A DNA stretch of 64,000 bases. It comes from Nemopilema nomurai (Eukaryota; Cnidaria; Scyphozoa; Rhizostomeae; Rhizostomatidae). The notes beneath the pieces are model-generated. The model searched no databases, was not told where the DNA came from, and saw nothing but the letters and a program-made list of their open reading frames with translations. Below are positions 34,668 to 47,400 of this stretch, piece after piece. A program made the translations under genes and the position numbers. Where the stretch lies: positions 62,001 through 126,000 of the forward strand of contig ML133458.1 of the NCBI GenBank assembly GCA_003864495.1, given 5' to 3'. Position 1 is the first letter of the stretch. Every line of letters begins with the position of its first letter.

Positions 34668-37600
34668 TTATTGGTCATCATCAAAATCATCATCTTCCTC
34701 CGATGAAGTCTGATCGGCAGTGTCGCACTGCGATTCGCAAACGGGACATGAGCAGTTGAACAAGTAGTTTTCTCTGTTGAAGAAAAGTTTGCGAAATGTC
34801 AGAAATACGAAAAGAAGATATGCCATGAGTACCAAAATAAAATTAAATCAGTTTAACGAAATGAAGCCTTTGAAAAAGTATTTAATTTTGAAAAAGAACT
34901 TCATTCCTTAATTAAAACTCAACAATAAGATCTGTCAAGTAAATGTTTTTTTAGTGATTGCATGCAACACTTTTATTCTAAGAAACTCAGAGCTCGTGAT
35001 ATCTTGTAATAACATCTCAGTCGAAATTTAAGCACATTAAGCGATAACATAAGAGAAATGGATCTATTTCAAGAAACATCTCAAGGAGTGGTCCTTTTTT
35101 GAAAAAGTCGACACATACCTCAGTATTTTCTGCCTACTATGTCTACTGCGATCTCGTTGGCATTCATCTAGGTAACTGATACAGATCTCCTGAGAAAAGG
35201 AATGCGGTTGTTTGATCACGTGATTCAGCAAAGGCTTATGCCATAGCAATTTAGATCTGCACGCACATTAACAGAACAACTTTTTATAAAGCAGAACGAA
35301 AACAGGAAAACCAACAGGTCGCCCCCAGTCAGTTTTAGGGGTTACAAAAACCTCAAAGCAACAGCCAATGTGAGGCATTAACTCTCCGAACAAAATATTC
35401 TGAAAATTTCTCATTTCTCAATATTCTAATTGCTTTATTTAGGTGTATTCAGTAAAATTTTGCATTAGATAGATACCAAACGACCATCCCTTTGGAAATG
35501 TATTAGCACAATTTTCTAATGTGTTGAAAAAGATTTCTACCAATAGGTAGCTCAACCCCCAATGTCGACTACAAAACTTTCCCTGTAAAATCCTCAAGGG
35601 AAAAAGAGCAACGAATAAAGAGACCCCATTTTTGTTCAAAACACCCAAGTTGATCACGCAAAGTCACCTGATAACCGTTATCCGTGCACGTGGTATAAAT
35701 ACTACAAACTTTCGCAATTTAGAACTCAAACCTGATAAATGATACAAACCTCATCTTGCTCAATATCTCTAATTGCGACCAATACGAGTGTGGAATTGTT
35801 GTGTGGGAAGGTGACCTCCGCGTTTGGGTCGCAGCTGTGGTTGCCTAAAAGGAAAACATAATTTGAAAATGTAATACCAACTTGACAAATGGGCAAAAAG
35901 TACTGTTTTGCAGAATAGAAATTACTCAGACATGTCGAGGATGAATAGAAAAAACGTAGTGAATATATAAAATAAAACTTCAAACGATCTCTGAAATGGA
36001 AGCAACAAATATGGAATTGTGTCAAAGAAAATTGAAGTCTTAGTAGCATTCTCTTTGGGAAGAAGAAAAACTCATCTTATCATAAACTCGACGTTTAGAT
36101 GGGACATTGTCTCCAATGCTTTATCAATACATCTCGTCAAGTCTGTAGCTTTCAACTCAAGTTGCAAGAAACACTATAGACTGGTTCTTGAAACTTAAAA
36201 AATGAAGCTTGGCATAGCAAAAGGAAGATTTGCCCACTTCCATCACAGATTGAAAAATGCCATAATTATGGACACAAATGGAGCTTTGTAAAAAAGTTTT
36301 TATTTTGTTGTAACACGAACGATTCTCTCTAGCACAAGATACTCACAGCAACTTTGTTTGGCATATAGTCCGGACCCTTCACAATTCAAGAATTGACCTG
36401 CTTCTGTATAAAATCAAGAAAACAAAAAAGGCTAGTAGGTAGGCAAAAAAACCTTATATTTAAAGTAATAGTACAATTTTACTGCAGACTATATCACTAA
36501 GTAAATTATCATTACAATATCAACATCACTAAGTGTAATACCACTGAATGTAATATCGCTGAGTATAAAGTGACTGAATAAAAAATAAACTAGTGCAATA
36601 TCAGTGACTAGATTAAGGTTGTAAGAGCCCAGTCTTGCTATGCACATTAAACGAGGCAAAAGTTGACTCTACGTCAATGTATGGTCATGTGGAGCGTGTC
36701 AATATTTTGTAGAGCTGATGTCATTATAGTTCCTTTCTCCGCTGGACTTGCTACTCTAGTGCTTTCGCAGCAAGCAACTCTCTAATCCATACCTTTTTCA
36801 ATATCCTCATAAAGACGGTCTATTTGGGCGTCGACATATTTCCGGTCATCTTCATTGATGTCCAACGCATCAACCTTGTTTACGTACTGACTTAGGGAGC
36901 TAAAAATAAATAAAAACAATCTACCAATAAAAGGCTCTCTTTGAAGCACTGGCAACAAGATGCTCTATAAATAGGCATGTAATATAAAGCGTATACACAA
37001 TAAAGGATACTTTATTGGTAGGATTTGATAACGGTCTTTTGAATTTGCGAGTCTCAATTGTGACAGAATTGTGACTTGCCTACAATTGCTTAACAAAGTT
37101 CCGATGTATACCGAGACTGCGTTATTTAACAAATGCAGTAGGAAGATTCATTTATGTACACTTGTAGGAATAGTTTTAGTATAAAGCAGTTCTAGACTCC
37201 ATTCTTTGCATTGCTAAAATAGTTCTTGGCTCTTGAAATGTCTTAATTATACTAATAATGGGCTTAGAATTCTCAGAAGGCTTGCACAGATTGGTCATTG
37301 CTTGACCTAACAACTGTTTTCTACGTCACTGCAGGGCACGTACCTAGTTCCGATTCCTTGTCCATTCATACCTATTGTCACCATCAATGCAGGGAAACCA
37401 TCAGGAGATAGCCACTTACATAAAAAGATAACATAGGTTTAGCAAAGCCAAATCAAAGCAAAACAATATGACCATCAGCATAGAGTATGCACTAAAAATC
37501 AAAAGCACGAAACAAGTCTACCAGTTCAATGTGCTCAGACACGAGCCTCCAAAAGCATACATGAATAGTAGAGTTCATAAAAATATAAGTGGCTATGTTC

Positions 37601-40238
37601 AATTGAAAACTTTGGAGAGACAACATTTCATATCATGGTTCGAGACAAAAACAATCAATGATCTTTGGAAAAAATTAAAAGCTGTGTCAATGAAAATGCA
37701 CACTCATAAAACAAAAAGTAACAAGTCAGATTATATGAGCAAGAAGAAATGCAACATTTGATTGAAAATAATGCAGTCAGTTTTAGGTTTGGCACATTCC
37801 AAGAAACCCCCAACTGAAATCCGCTGGTGTTCTTATTTCATAGAGCATTGGTCACGTAAAGAATAAGCAACAGGGTGCCAATAAAACATTTAAGTACTTC
37901 AAGCACTTTTAAAAAGAACAGAACTAGCCCTAAGAAAATGCATACTCTTCGAGCATACTGCACAAGATTTGAAAGGATTAAGTCTGCTCCATTGTATCAA
38001 GACCTCTCATTACGGTAACTGCATATATGTTTTGAATTAGAAACCTGCCATCCAAGACATTGTCTGATAAGCACCACCTCTTTCAAAAATTCTCTAGTTT
38101 TCTTTCTGTTTTTTCATTGCATGAATTTGAGTTACCTTATTTCAAAGTAAAGTTTTAGCTAAAAATCCTGATATGTAAATTGATTTGAGTAGATCTCCAT
38201 CAACGTACTCCCATTTTTAAATTATACCAGCAATGAATGGCATCTTTTACATTTGCTATTGTTCATATAACAATCTTTTTACTGCCTGATTATCAACTGC
38301 TATGCTGTTTGAGGTTTCTTCACATCCCAGTATTAAGATTGGTTTAGGCAGTGAAACTTATCTAACCATGGTCCATGACAAGTCAGCAACCAAAGACATG
38401 AAAAGCCTCTGCTTCCTTCCTACTGGTTAAGTGTTCTGTCATGTAGACAAGGGGAAGAGAAGGCTTCAGAGATTTAACAATCTACCCTGGCACTAATCAG
38501 TAGGGCCAGACGACTAGGCCCTCAACAATCAATCAGCTTTGCTTACATGCTCTATTCTTTGATTATAGAATGTGTTCAGCAACATGTTTCTCAAGAGTTC
38601 CAAATTTTCCTGCACATAAAGTTAAAGACAAAGATTAATGTTAGATGAACAGAGATGAGTTAAGCTTGACTGCATGATTTCACATGTTAATTTTTCATTT
38701 GCCACCCAGTCAAAAATATAACAAAATACTTAATAGCTAACAGGCTTGGCAGTTACAGAGAGATCATTCAAATTGGATAAATGAAAATTTGTGGCCAGAA
38801 AATCTTTTGTAGTTGCAAAATGTTTTGAAGTAGAGCTAACTTGATTAAATGACCAATGATTAATGACTACCTTGAAATTGTCACCAAGCAATTTATGTGC
38901 CATTTTGTTTTGCATATTAACCGGGCTGCTGCAAAAAGTTGAGTATTGCTTGAGAACTGCATCTGGATCTTTGGCCTAATGTTGCAAGAAAGAGAAAAAA
39001 TAAATTATCATAGCAATACATTTCATTGCATATGAGCTGAAAGCTTTCAGTTCCAAACTGATCATTCTCTATGTTATCCTGACTTAGAGAAGTTAATTGC
39101 TCCAACTGGGGTAACTTCAATGGGTCACATTATTTGAAATGTCTAAGGCACCAAAAGTTATAAAAATGTAACTAAAATTATACATGCTTTGTCTCTACAG
39201 TATTGGTGAGATGAAGAACACTAGAGCACACATAAGCTTCAAACAAAGAGAGTTAATTGAATGGGTTGTTACCTTGACAACAGAAGCAATCATCCTGCAT
39301 ATCAACCAGATTGTTGTTGTTTCCGGTGGGTAATGCATATTTCTAGAAAAGCATTTCAGGTTATCTTTCTCAGACGCTCTTGTAAATAACATTGACTTTC
39401 AAGTTACAAAAAATTAGTAACAGTAAGTTCAAAATTGTCATACTCTTTAAAGTACAACAGATCTCACTTTTATATTGGTGACCAGGACAAACAATTTATG
39501 TTTCTGTATTCTATTACTCTTAGATAGTACCTTCATTGACTACTGATTCTGCCTGAGTCAAATTATGGTTCTTACTGGATGATAAGCTTTGTTTTCCACT
39601 ATATTCAAAATAGAGCATAACTTCAAACTTAGCAAGATGGCAACAGTTACCTCCATACTTCGTCAATCTTGTTGAAAGGATGCTCTTGGTCTTCTCCTAA
39701 GGCCCCAAGGCATAAAATTTCATGATATGAGTTGTAAGCATCTTGTCTACATTCTTCTGAACAATATTTTACCTGAAACGATTAAAGATTTAAAAAAGGC
39801 TGTTCCCACACAATCTGTAAAAGGAATGAGATTTAACTGAAATAATTCAACAGTATTCAAATACTTTTTGGTAAAAAGGCAGCTAGGCCTCGTCTAGAAG
39901 AAATAACAACGTACTGAGCATGCTGGACACTTAGTATAACAGCACTTGGTGTTTTCGACGTCGCAGCATTCTTTGTATTGGAGCTGCAACGTGTAATTTC
40001 CGCTGAGTCTTCTTGCCATCTCCTCTGCAGTTTCAAGTGACTTGAGGCAATGGTTACATGCCAGATACTTATAAAACGAATTCCAAGAAAATTGGCAGCA
40101 AATCAATGGCCTTTCAACCAGAATTTCATCGCCTTCGTTTATTTTATTTCTTGCGTACAAGCCTTTTCCTTTTTGAGGCGAAACTTTACAGTAAACACTT
40201 TTGTCAACATTACAGCCATGTTCATCGGCGGCAGCCAT
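34668..40238 (-). CDS. SMYD5: SMYD5, SET and MYND domain protein lysine methyltransferase
   Basis: Exons: 40238-39915, 39772-39651, 39342-39273, 38975-38871, 38609-38547, 37414-37344, 36899-36793, 36403-36347, 35844-35750, 35189-35119 and 34773-34668. The sum is 1191 nt, 396 residues (human about 418), and every junction keeps frame. SET begins with KGKGLYA near residue 25. The interrupting MYND-like zinc cluster runs C-x2-C of CNHC through [25 protein letters not shown] and [10 protein letters not shown] are SMYD5 hallmarks. The catalytic half holds [22 protein letters not shown] (SAM-binding core) and [19 protein letters not shown] post-SET cysteine group (CSCPVC) follows, then an acidic end ([10 protein letters not shown]), which separates SMYD5 from other SMYD members. 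Reported targets include histones (H4K20, H3K36) and ribosomal protein eL40; which applies here cannot be read from sequence. Confidence 0.95.
36493..36580 (+). repeat. Degenerate short tandem repeat in SMYD5 intron 7
   Basis: Units resembling 'tcactaagtgtaata', 'ccactgaatgtaata' and 'tcgctgagtataaag' follow one another, each about 15 bases. The decay between units suggests an old array. Confidence 0.6.
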
Positions 40239-40940
40239 TTTCCCTCACCATGTGCATTGCACATAACCTCTTTTTCATTTCCAACGGATGCTGACATAAG
40301 CGATTTCGTATTTGGGAAATGGCAAGCACTTACTTCCTTCACAAATCGAGAAAACAAAATTGAGAAAAACTACCTTAGAAAAAAGTGCCATCGCATCCTG
40401 TATATTTTTATGTTTATAGAGGACGACCACAGATTTTGTGCATGAAGTCAGTTAGCCCCACTTTACTCTTTGTCAATATTGCATAAATGAAATTCCAACA
40501 TACTTTTATATGTTCTGTCAATGAAGCCGTATTTTAATTTATCTTGTTTGCTTTTCACGAAAACACGATCTTTGATTTGTTAGATTGAGACCCAGTTGTG
40601 AAACCAAATTAGGTAGCTCTATTTTGACTTTCCAATTCATTGGAAATAAGCGGTCTGGAGGCTCTCGCAATAGCTCACAGAGGCATCTTTATTTTGTTAC
40701 GGCTTAAATTCATAATGAACGACTCTCTATTTTTAACCTCTCGCAAGAAAGCCTCGTTGTCCTCTTGCAACAACAACAGGTAGGGTGTTACAATTAAGAG
40801 ATTATTTATGTCACATTTGTTTGTCAAATTGAAGGCAATGTGACGCTATTTATTTGGTTAAGCTAAAGCGAAAATTATCCTCAACATCTTCTGGCGTCGC
40901 TAAGACAAGCCGCCGCCAGGGGAAATCACCCTCAGCCAGT

Positions 40941-41218
40941 CTAGTCAGGTGGCGCGAAAAGTGCTGCTGTGGTTGCTATGGTCACACGCCACCTCTCTCT
41001 GTCCATTGCTGAAGCTGCTGAGGCTGGACAACTTTCCCCACACCAGGTTGATATGTTTTTGAACCATGGTGTTGTTGTCGTCTTCTTTTACCTTCTGCCT
41101 TGAATTAATGTCTTCACAAAACCGTTTCTTCTCATGACATGTCCGAAATAACGCATTTTCCGTGCAATGATGTTCTTACGTAGTGTCATCTTGGAAATCA
41201 CCCTCTCGATTATTAATA
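40941..41218 (-). mobile_element. Remnant of a non-LTR retrotransposon, reverse transcriptase C-terminus
   Basis: The minus strand reads RVISKMTLRKNIIARKMRYF, then GHVMRRNGF, a stop, and on in the same frame DRERWRVTIATTAALFAPPD followed by a terminal stop. The 'I..R...Y.GHVMR.NG' block and the 'DRERWR' end are typical of the C-terminus of endonuclease/reverse-transcriptase elements found in many invertebrates. One in-frame stop shows that it is dead. The upstream reverse transcriptase domain is missing, so this is a 5'-truncated copy. Confidence 0.75.
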
Positions 41219-44200
41219 TAACGTGGGTATACCGGCAGAAGCAACAGCAACAATATAGTCATGCAAGAGCGTTTGTCTCGTAGTTCAGGCTCCATTCCCT
41301 GAAGTTATTAAAATCGGAAAACTTTTCTCTTTTCCTATATCCCCTCTTCCCTGACCAAGTCACTTACAGTGGACTTGTCTATTCAAAAATAGATGAAAAA
41401 AGTTTACGAAGAACACATATAAACAGATATTTTGAGACTCTGAAGAAAGAACTTTTTAAACCTGTACTGTAGGTCAATGAAAACAAAAAGTTAAGGAGTA
41501 GTTTGTGCGTATAACTTTATAACGATAATGTGATCTCAATGTTTCGATAACAATATAAAACAAAACACTTCTTCAACGAAGTCCCTGGAATCTGGTGTGC
41601 AGGTTTGTTAAAAAATCATGCTTTTGTGAGAGTAACGTCAAAGTAGAATTTACCTAATTATAAATGCTATTGGCAAAAAGAAACTGTTGAGCCACTAGGT
41701 CAGGTGATCAAAACGGGCATTTGCTTTTCATCGTAAACATCTTAGAACTAAAGGAAGGTATGCTGGTGCACATCAATTTAAACGAACACTGAAATTTGGC
41801 TGAACTAATGGGAAGTGTCTTGATTTGATTAAAGTCTAGAAAATCATGGTTCTAAGTAGAACCTTCTAAAGTTTCTAATGCAGTGACACCAAAAGTCGAA
41901 TCGATGCAGATAGTTTACGAAAATATTACAAGACTTGATAAATTCACCAAAAACAAATTGTACAACATTTCATAAAATATTATTAATAATTCTATCATAC
42001 CTGATAATTGAAATGAGTATTTAAGTAGTTTATCTAGCTAACAGAAACGCAATTTAAAGGCTAAACTCTATAGCATATATCAAAGGTATTACGATAGTAT
42101 TATAAATGAATGCGTTCGTTAACAAGGAAATGTAATTTTACGATAAAATTATATAAAACGAGCATTAATTCTGAAAATAATCTTAAAACGAGCATTTTGC
42201 ATTGTAAAAGTTGTTAGATTTTGCGATCTTAAAAGCTCCTTTTCAAATGCCTTCGCCACCTTGAATATGTTTATCCCATTTAATTAAAAAGAAATGACCT
42301 GGGCCTAGACAAGAGGTTTTAAGTTGAAAAACAGTGAATGGTTTCTGCAGTTCAGTCTAGCTCCCTTCTTAGAAGGGTTAGAAGAGAAGACGAAACTAGA
42401 TCTCAAGGAGTGCTTCCAACAGCATTTAGAGAACAATGTAGGGAGCTAAAAGCCCAATGGCACCATTTAAGCGACCGGGCCTGGTAACAGACTCAAGGGT
42501 AGTAATGGGTTTGAGAATTTTCAGAGCGACTTGTTGATGTAGGTAGTGCTGACTTATTGCAGACAATTCATTCAGAATCATCGAATTTCCAATACCCAAA
42601 AACAAACCCTTTGACAAATTTCACTAGCTAGAAACTGTAAACAACCTGAAAGATCATGCACAGTAATCTCTTATTGACACTAAGCTTTTAACAGTAGACG
42701 TAGGTTGGTGAACCCGACTCTTTCTGTTTTCCAAACCCATGGGCGTATATGCACTTGCGATTAACGATTCACTGATATAATGAAGATAACTAAAAATATA
42801 TCCGATTCAAAACCTACGCATGTTCGAAAGAGACGATGCCGGGTGTACTCAGTACCATAAAACAAAGAATAATACACAATGCGCCCTTCAAATGACTACA
42901 CAACGTCTTCTCAACTGCATACAGACCGCTTAGGCCTCAAGCTAGCCTAGTAAGCAAACAAACAATAGCAATGACCACATCGACAGTTAGGGCTGGCAAC
43001 TAGAGATAAGCCTACAAAACAAACCAGAGACAGGCGGCAAAAGACGATCAACGTAACATTCAGTGGGTGGGTGTTTCAATGACAAACACCGATGGAAAAT
43101 ATGGAGTAGAAAGGGGTCCAATTTGACATCCAGTAACCACACATTGTAAAATCAATGTAAACTATAGAGAAAAATGGTTTCAACTGAAATTGAGTGATCA
43201 GTTTAATAGGGGGAGGGGTTTAATTACGAAAAGTGAGATAGATCACATCAATGTTCTTTCCATTAAAAATAACAAAAAAATCAGTAAAAAAAACATTTCT
43301 TAGCCATAATTTAGGGTATACGGTATCATTTCTGAGAATACACGCACTTAGCACATCAAAGCTCTTTTCTTTTAGTTCAAAATGTCAAAATGTACAACTT
43401 GCCCAGAAGAGATATCCATTGGGCCAAAAGTGGAGGAAACATCACCAGATAGATACTGAAACTGTCATGTTTTTCTTGGAACTGCGGGGATTTCGCGTTG
43501 CAAGGGGTAGAGCACCGAATGGATATCAAGTAAAGTTAATGGCAATGATGACCAATATTAAAGACCTAAGGCATTATCGAATAATTTGGAATAGGAGATC
43601 TATGGTTAGTGCAGAATTCTACTATTAGCTGTCTCCTTTGCATTGTCGTCATACGGATTATCTCTTTAATGTAATGATATCTACTGCACATCTGTATTCA
43701 TGTCAAGCAATATAACGCATTCAATAAAATGCAAAATTAGCAATTGCGAGTTTATTTACGTCGTGTCTGTTCTCCTGTTGAAGGGATTGCAGATACCGTC
43801 TGCTGCCGATGCCACCGTCTACTTAAACCGATGTATCAGTGTGATCGGGTCTCCTTTGCCCCTGCTAGTTCGAGAAGAGAAAATAATCAAATGAGAAGCA
43901 GGATAAATTTATGGTATCAACAAACTGTGAGATATTTCGCCAAAAGAGAGTGATTGGAGAATATTGGTGAGGATATTGGTGAGGAGATACCTCTGAGACT
44001 CTAGAAAAGAATCCTTTTCACAATGGCAGTAAACGACAAATGAACAAAACGTATTAGCCTTGCTGCGATAAGTGCATTCATACAGCATTCATACTGTCGC
44101 ATACGATCCAAAAGCTGCAATCAACATTCACCCGATTATCCTAATAAAACAATTTCCCGACCATGGCTTTGAGGTGATCTATGGCTACATGTGGAAATAT

Positions 44201-44443
44201 CTCAAAGCGTAAATAAGCTTCAACAAGCAACGTATCTGGAGCTTCGAACAACCCCAGCTGCCTTTACAAACATGACGTCCAAACCATTTATCGGCAATGC
44301 ATGAAATGGTCAAAATGGTTAAAGATCGAATCAGTCCTTACTTAACTTTGACCCCAGAAACCGTGAAATGGGTGAAGCATGGTAAAGCACCTTACCTATC
44401 TCCAAACATCGTGGTACAAATTTTGCAATAAAGAATTTAAAGA

Positions 44444-44449
44444 TTTATT
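44444..44449 (-). terminator. Polyadenylation signal AATAAA of the GMC oxidoreductase gene
   Basis: Plus-strand 'tttatt' reads AATAAA on the coding strand about 26 bases past the stop codon at 44477-44475. This supports that exon as the last one. Confidence 0.6.
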
Positions 44450-44474
44450 AAATCAGAAACAGAGTGAAATGAAC

Positions 44475-47400
44475 TTAGCAAGCTCTCACCGCTTGAAGAG
44501 AATAATCGGCCGTCCAGCTTTCGTCTTGGGCCATTAATCGCATGCATCGCTCGGCAATGCACGTTATCGTAAATGCCGGGTTGACACCGAGTACGCATGG
44601 GACAACAGATCCATCAATAATGTACAGTCCGTCGTATGTATCGTCAGAATCGCCTGCAACAAGAGCCCCAATAGCATAGCATTAATTCAATGCACTACCC
44701 CTTATACAACGTCAAACAGAAAGCGTCGCAATGACGTCATAACATTCGGAATTTCAACTGGAACTATAGGTTTTGGAAGAGGAATGCAAATAATATTTAG
44801 CAATGCGAAAAAATCTATTTTAGGCTGACTGACATGTGTAAGGTATTTAAGTGTGCTTGATTCACAACTTTTAGAACCTATGGATAACTACAGCTATTTG
44901 GTATCAGAGGGCCTGAAGAGAAGTTACGAAAGTGGAAGGGCCTAGTCTTTACCCGGACCCAAGTGGGGTGTAGATGGAGAAAATTGACACTGGGGGTCAC
45001 CAAACTGCAATAAATGACAGGTTCGCTAAACACACGCAACACGAAGCGAATTTCCACGAGTGTAAAGCCTTACAGTGAAGAGAAAAAAAAAATTCGTCGA
45101 GGCTTTTGGGCAACTAGAGTTGCACGAGGATTAGACTCAAGAGAAAGCTGGCGAGCACGAGGTATGTCAAGCAGTTAAATGTGGACTTGTTATAAACAAA
45201 ATAAGTATGCGTAAATTCCTTTTCGCAGTTCTGTTCATGCTGCAGACACCAAATTAAAGTCCTAAAGAAAGCATGCATAAAAGCACACCAACATTCTGCT
45301 TCGAATAACTGCAAGAGCCAGACGTACCTATGAAGACCTGTCCTTTGTCATTCACAACCCCGTCCAGTCCGGTGTTTCCCATGCAACAGCCACCAACCGG
45401 GTGCCTACTCAAGTGTCCGGACCCAAACTGGCTGGACCACTGCGGGTCGATTGCACAGTGGCCCCCTAAGCTGTTCACTGCCTGGCGCAGTGCTTTTTCC
45501 ACAGTGTGGTAGTACTTTTTGTGTTTACTGGGGTCCCATTCTATAGAGATTTGCTTTGTGTCTTGGTCCATAAAGAGCTCCCCAGGTGAGTCGCTGTTGG
45601 TCATGCAGTACAGCCCCAAAGTATTTGTTAGTGCCGCTTGTCCAAGTCTCTACAAAACCAATTAGAATCATGTAACCAACACTATACTATAACTATAAAA
45701 TTAGCTCTGATTATACCATGGCTCCTCTACCATACACTTATAAGTAATTGCTTGGCAGATTCATAGCATAGACATTCAGATGAGCCAATGAGGTTAATTA
45801 TCAAGAAACAACTTTGCATCCTATATTGAATAGAAACGGTAATAAATGAATGCGTAATGCATATGGGCGCGTGAATTTTTCGTTCTTCAAATTTGGATTG
45901 GTTATGCAGGTTATGGTTTGGATTTTGCTTTTAATTAGCATGCGTGTGCTACTATAAAACGCTTTCCCAAAGGCCTTTCTTGCTGCATCAAAACTGACAT
46001 TTCAACGCCAAAAATGCTTTCAGATGTTCAGAACTTGTTCAGAAGACCAGCCAGTAAATCAACAAGTTTGAAGGTAAAAAATAATCTGAGCATCAAAAAT
46101 ACTGAATGACTACAGTTAATGAAGCCTAATGCAGCCTCAACAATGTCTTGCAAGCTTTATTAAGCCCCTCCTTATAGGCAAGAGATTCAAGCACATACAA
46201 ACTCGATGACTTTTCGATGTTTGGGTAGAGGGAATGGTAGAGATAAGTGCCCAAACAAAACACATAGACAGAGGACGTATACACTTCTAACAAATCTCAC
46301 CTGCAGTAGTCCGTTCCACTGAGGCCCAGTTGGGAATGTGGAAGGACTCATTTTACCTGAAGCAATGGCGGAGGCAACGACGTAAGGAGCAGCGAATGGC
46401 CTAGGCACGGTTACATCATGCATAACGAAGCCATCTCGTCTTTTGCGGACATCGAGCAAAGCTGTTGCTGTTGGTCCGGGGGCTGGTCCGTATTTTGCCT
46501 TGGGTTTGCCTTTGAACATACCAGTGGGCAGTCCAACTGCATGTGAAGCCTCTTTTCCAAGATAACTCACACCTGAGCGAGAACGAAGAGCTGGCTAAAA
46601 TGCGGAACGAACTCGAGAATGACGATACTTGGCAGCCAAAAAACCGGACCGACGTTTGGCAGCCATATGTAAAAGATGATGGAGAAATTAAGCGCAATTA
46701 ACAAAACAATAATTTATCACTCTTTGCCAACCATCTTTACAATAATTTCTCAAGTCCACTACCATTAGCAATCTCACTTTCACTAACTTCATAATAGGTG
46801 TACAAAAACATCATCTACAAACGTTCTCTTTTGTTTTATTTCAAATACACTACAATACATAATACATATGTAAAAAATGATAAATACATGGACATGTAGA
46901 AATCTTAGCAAATGATCTGACTGTGATACCAAAAAGTCGAGTGCATCAAAAAAATAACAGCTAATTTGTAAACAAACAGCTAAGTTTAAAGTTTACTACA
47001 TAAAGGCGCAAATGTTAAATAGCTAACAAAAGACGAAAATACGTCCATGGAATGGTACAAACACAGAGACATAATTTGAACAGCAACTAAATTGAAACAA
47101 AACTGAAAACTAAATATCCAATAGCTAAACAAACTACCAGATGTACACCATCAATATTTCCCTAAATAATTATGGCAAAATAGAAACATAGGATTGCAAA
47201 AATAAATTCTGAAGAATGAGAATGCTCAAAATCTGTTGACGTATAATAAGAAATAACTCTTGCACCTACCGAATATTCCTCCATTTGTATAGAAGTTTTT
47301 GCCAACCTCACTGGAAACCTCTAACCCACGGATCGACGACTCTAGCAGTATTTTCGTAGACCCGAGACAGCCAGCGCTGATAATCACTATGTTTGCCCGA

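Larger units (their letters stand above)
40239..44474. other. Gene-poor intergenic stretch
   Basis: Between the SMYD5 start and the flavoprotein 3' end I see a retrotransposon remnant (40941-41218) and otherwise only short, unsupported frames. The longest is a plus frame at 43251-43628, with biased composition and no motif. The SMYD5 promoter should lie just above 40238. Confidence 0.4.

Noticed and set aside
43251..43628. 125-codon plus-strand frame
   Set aside because: Longest frame in its region, but with Lys/Phe-biased AT-rich composition, no domain, no splice context and no signal peptide. Treated as chance.
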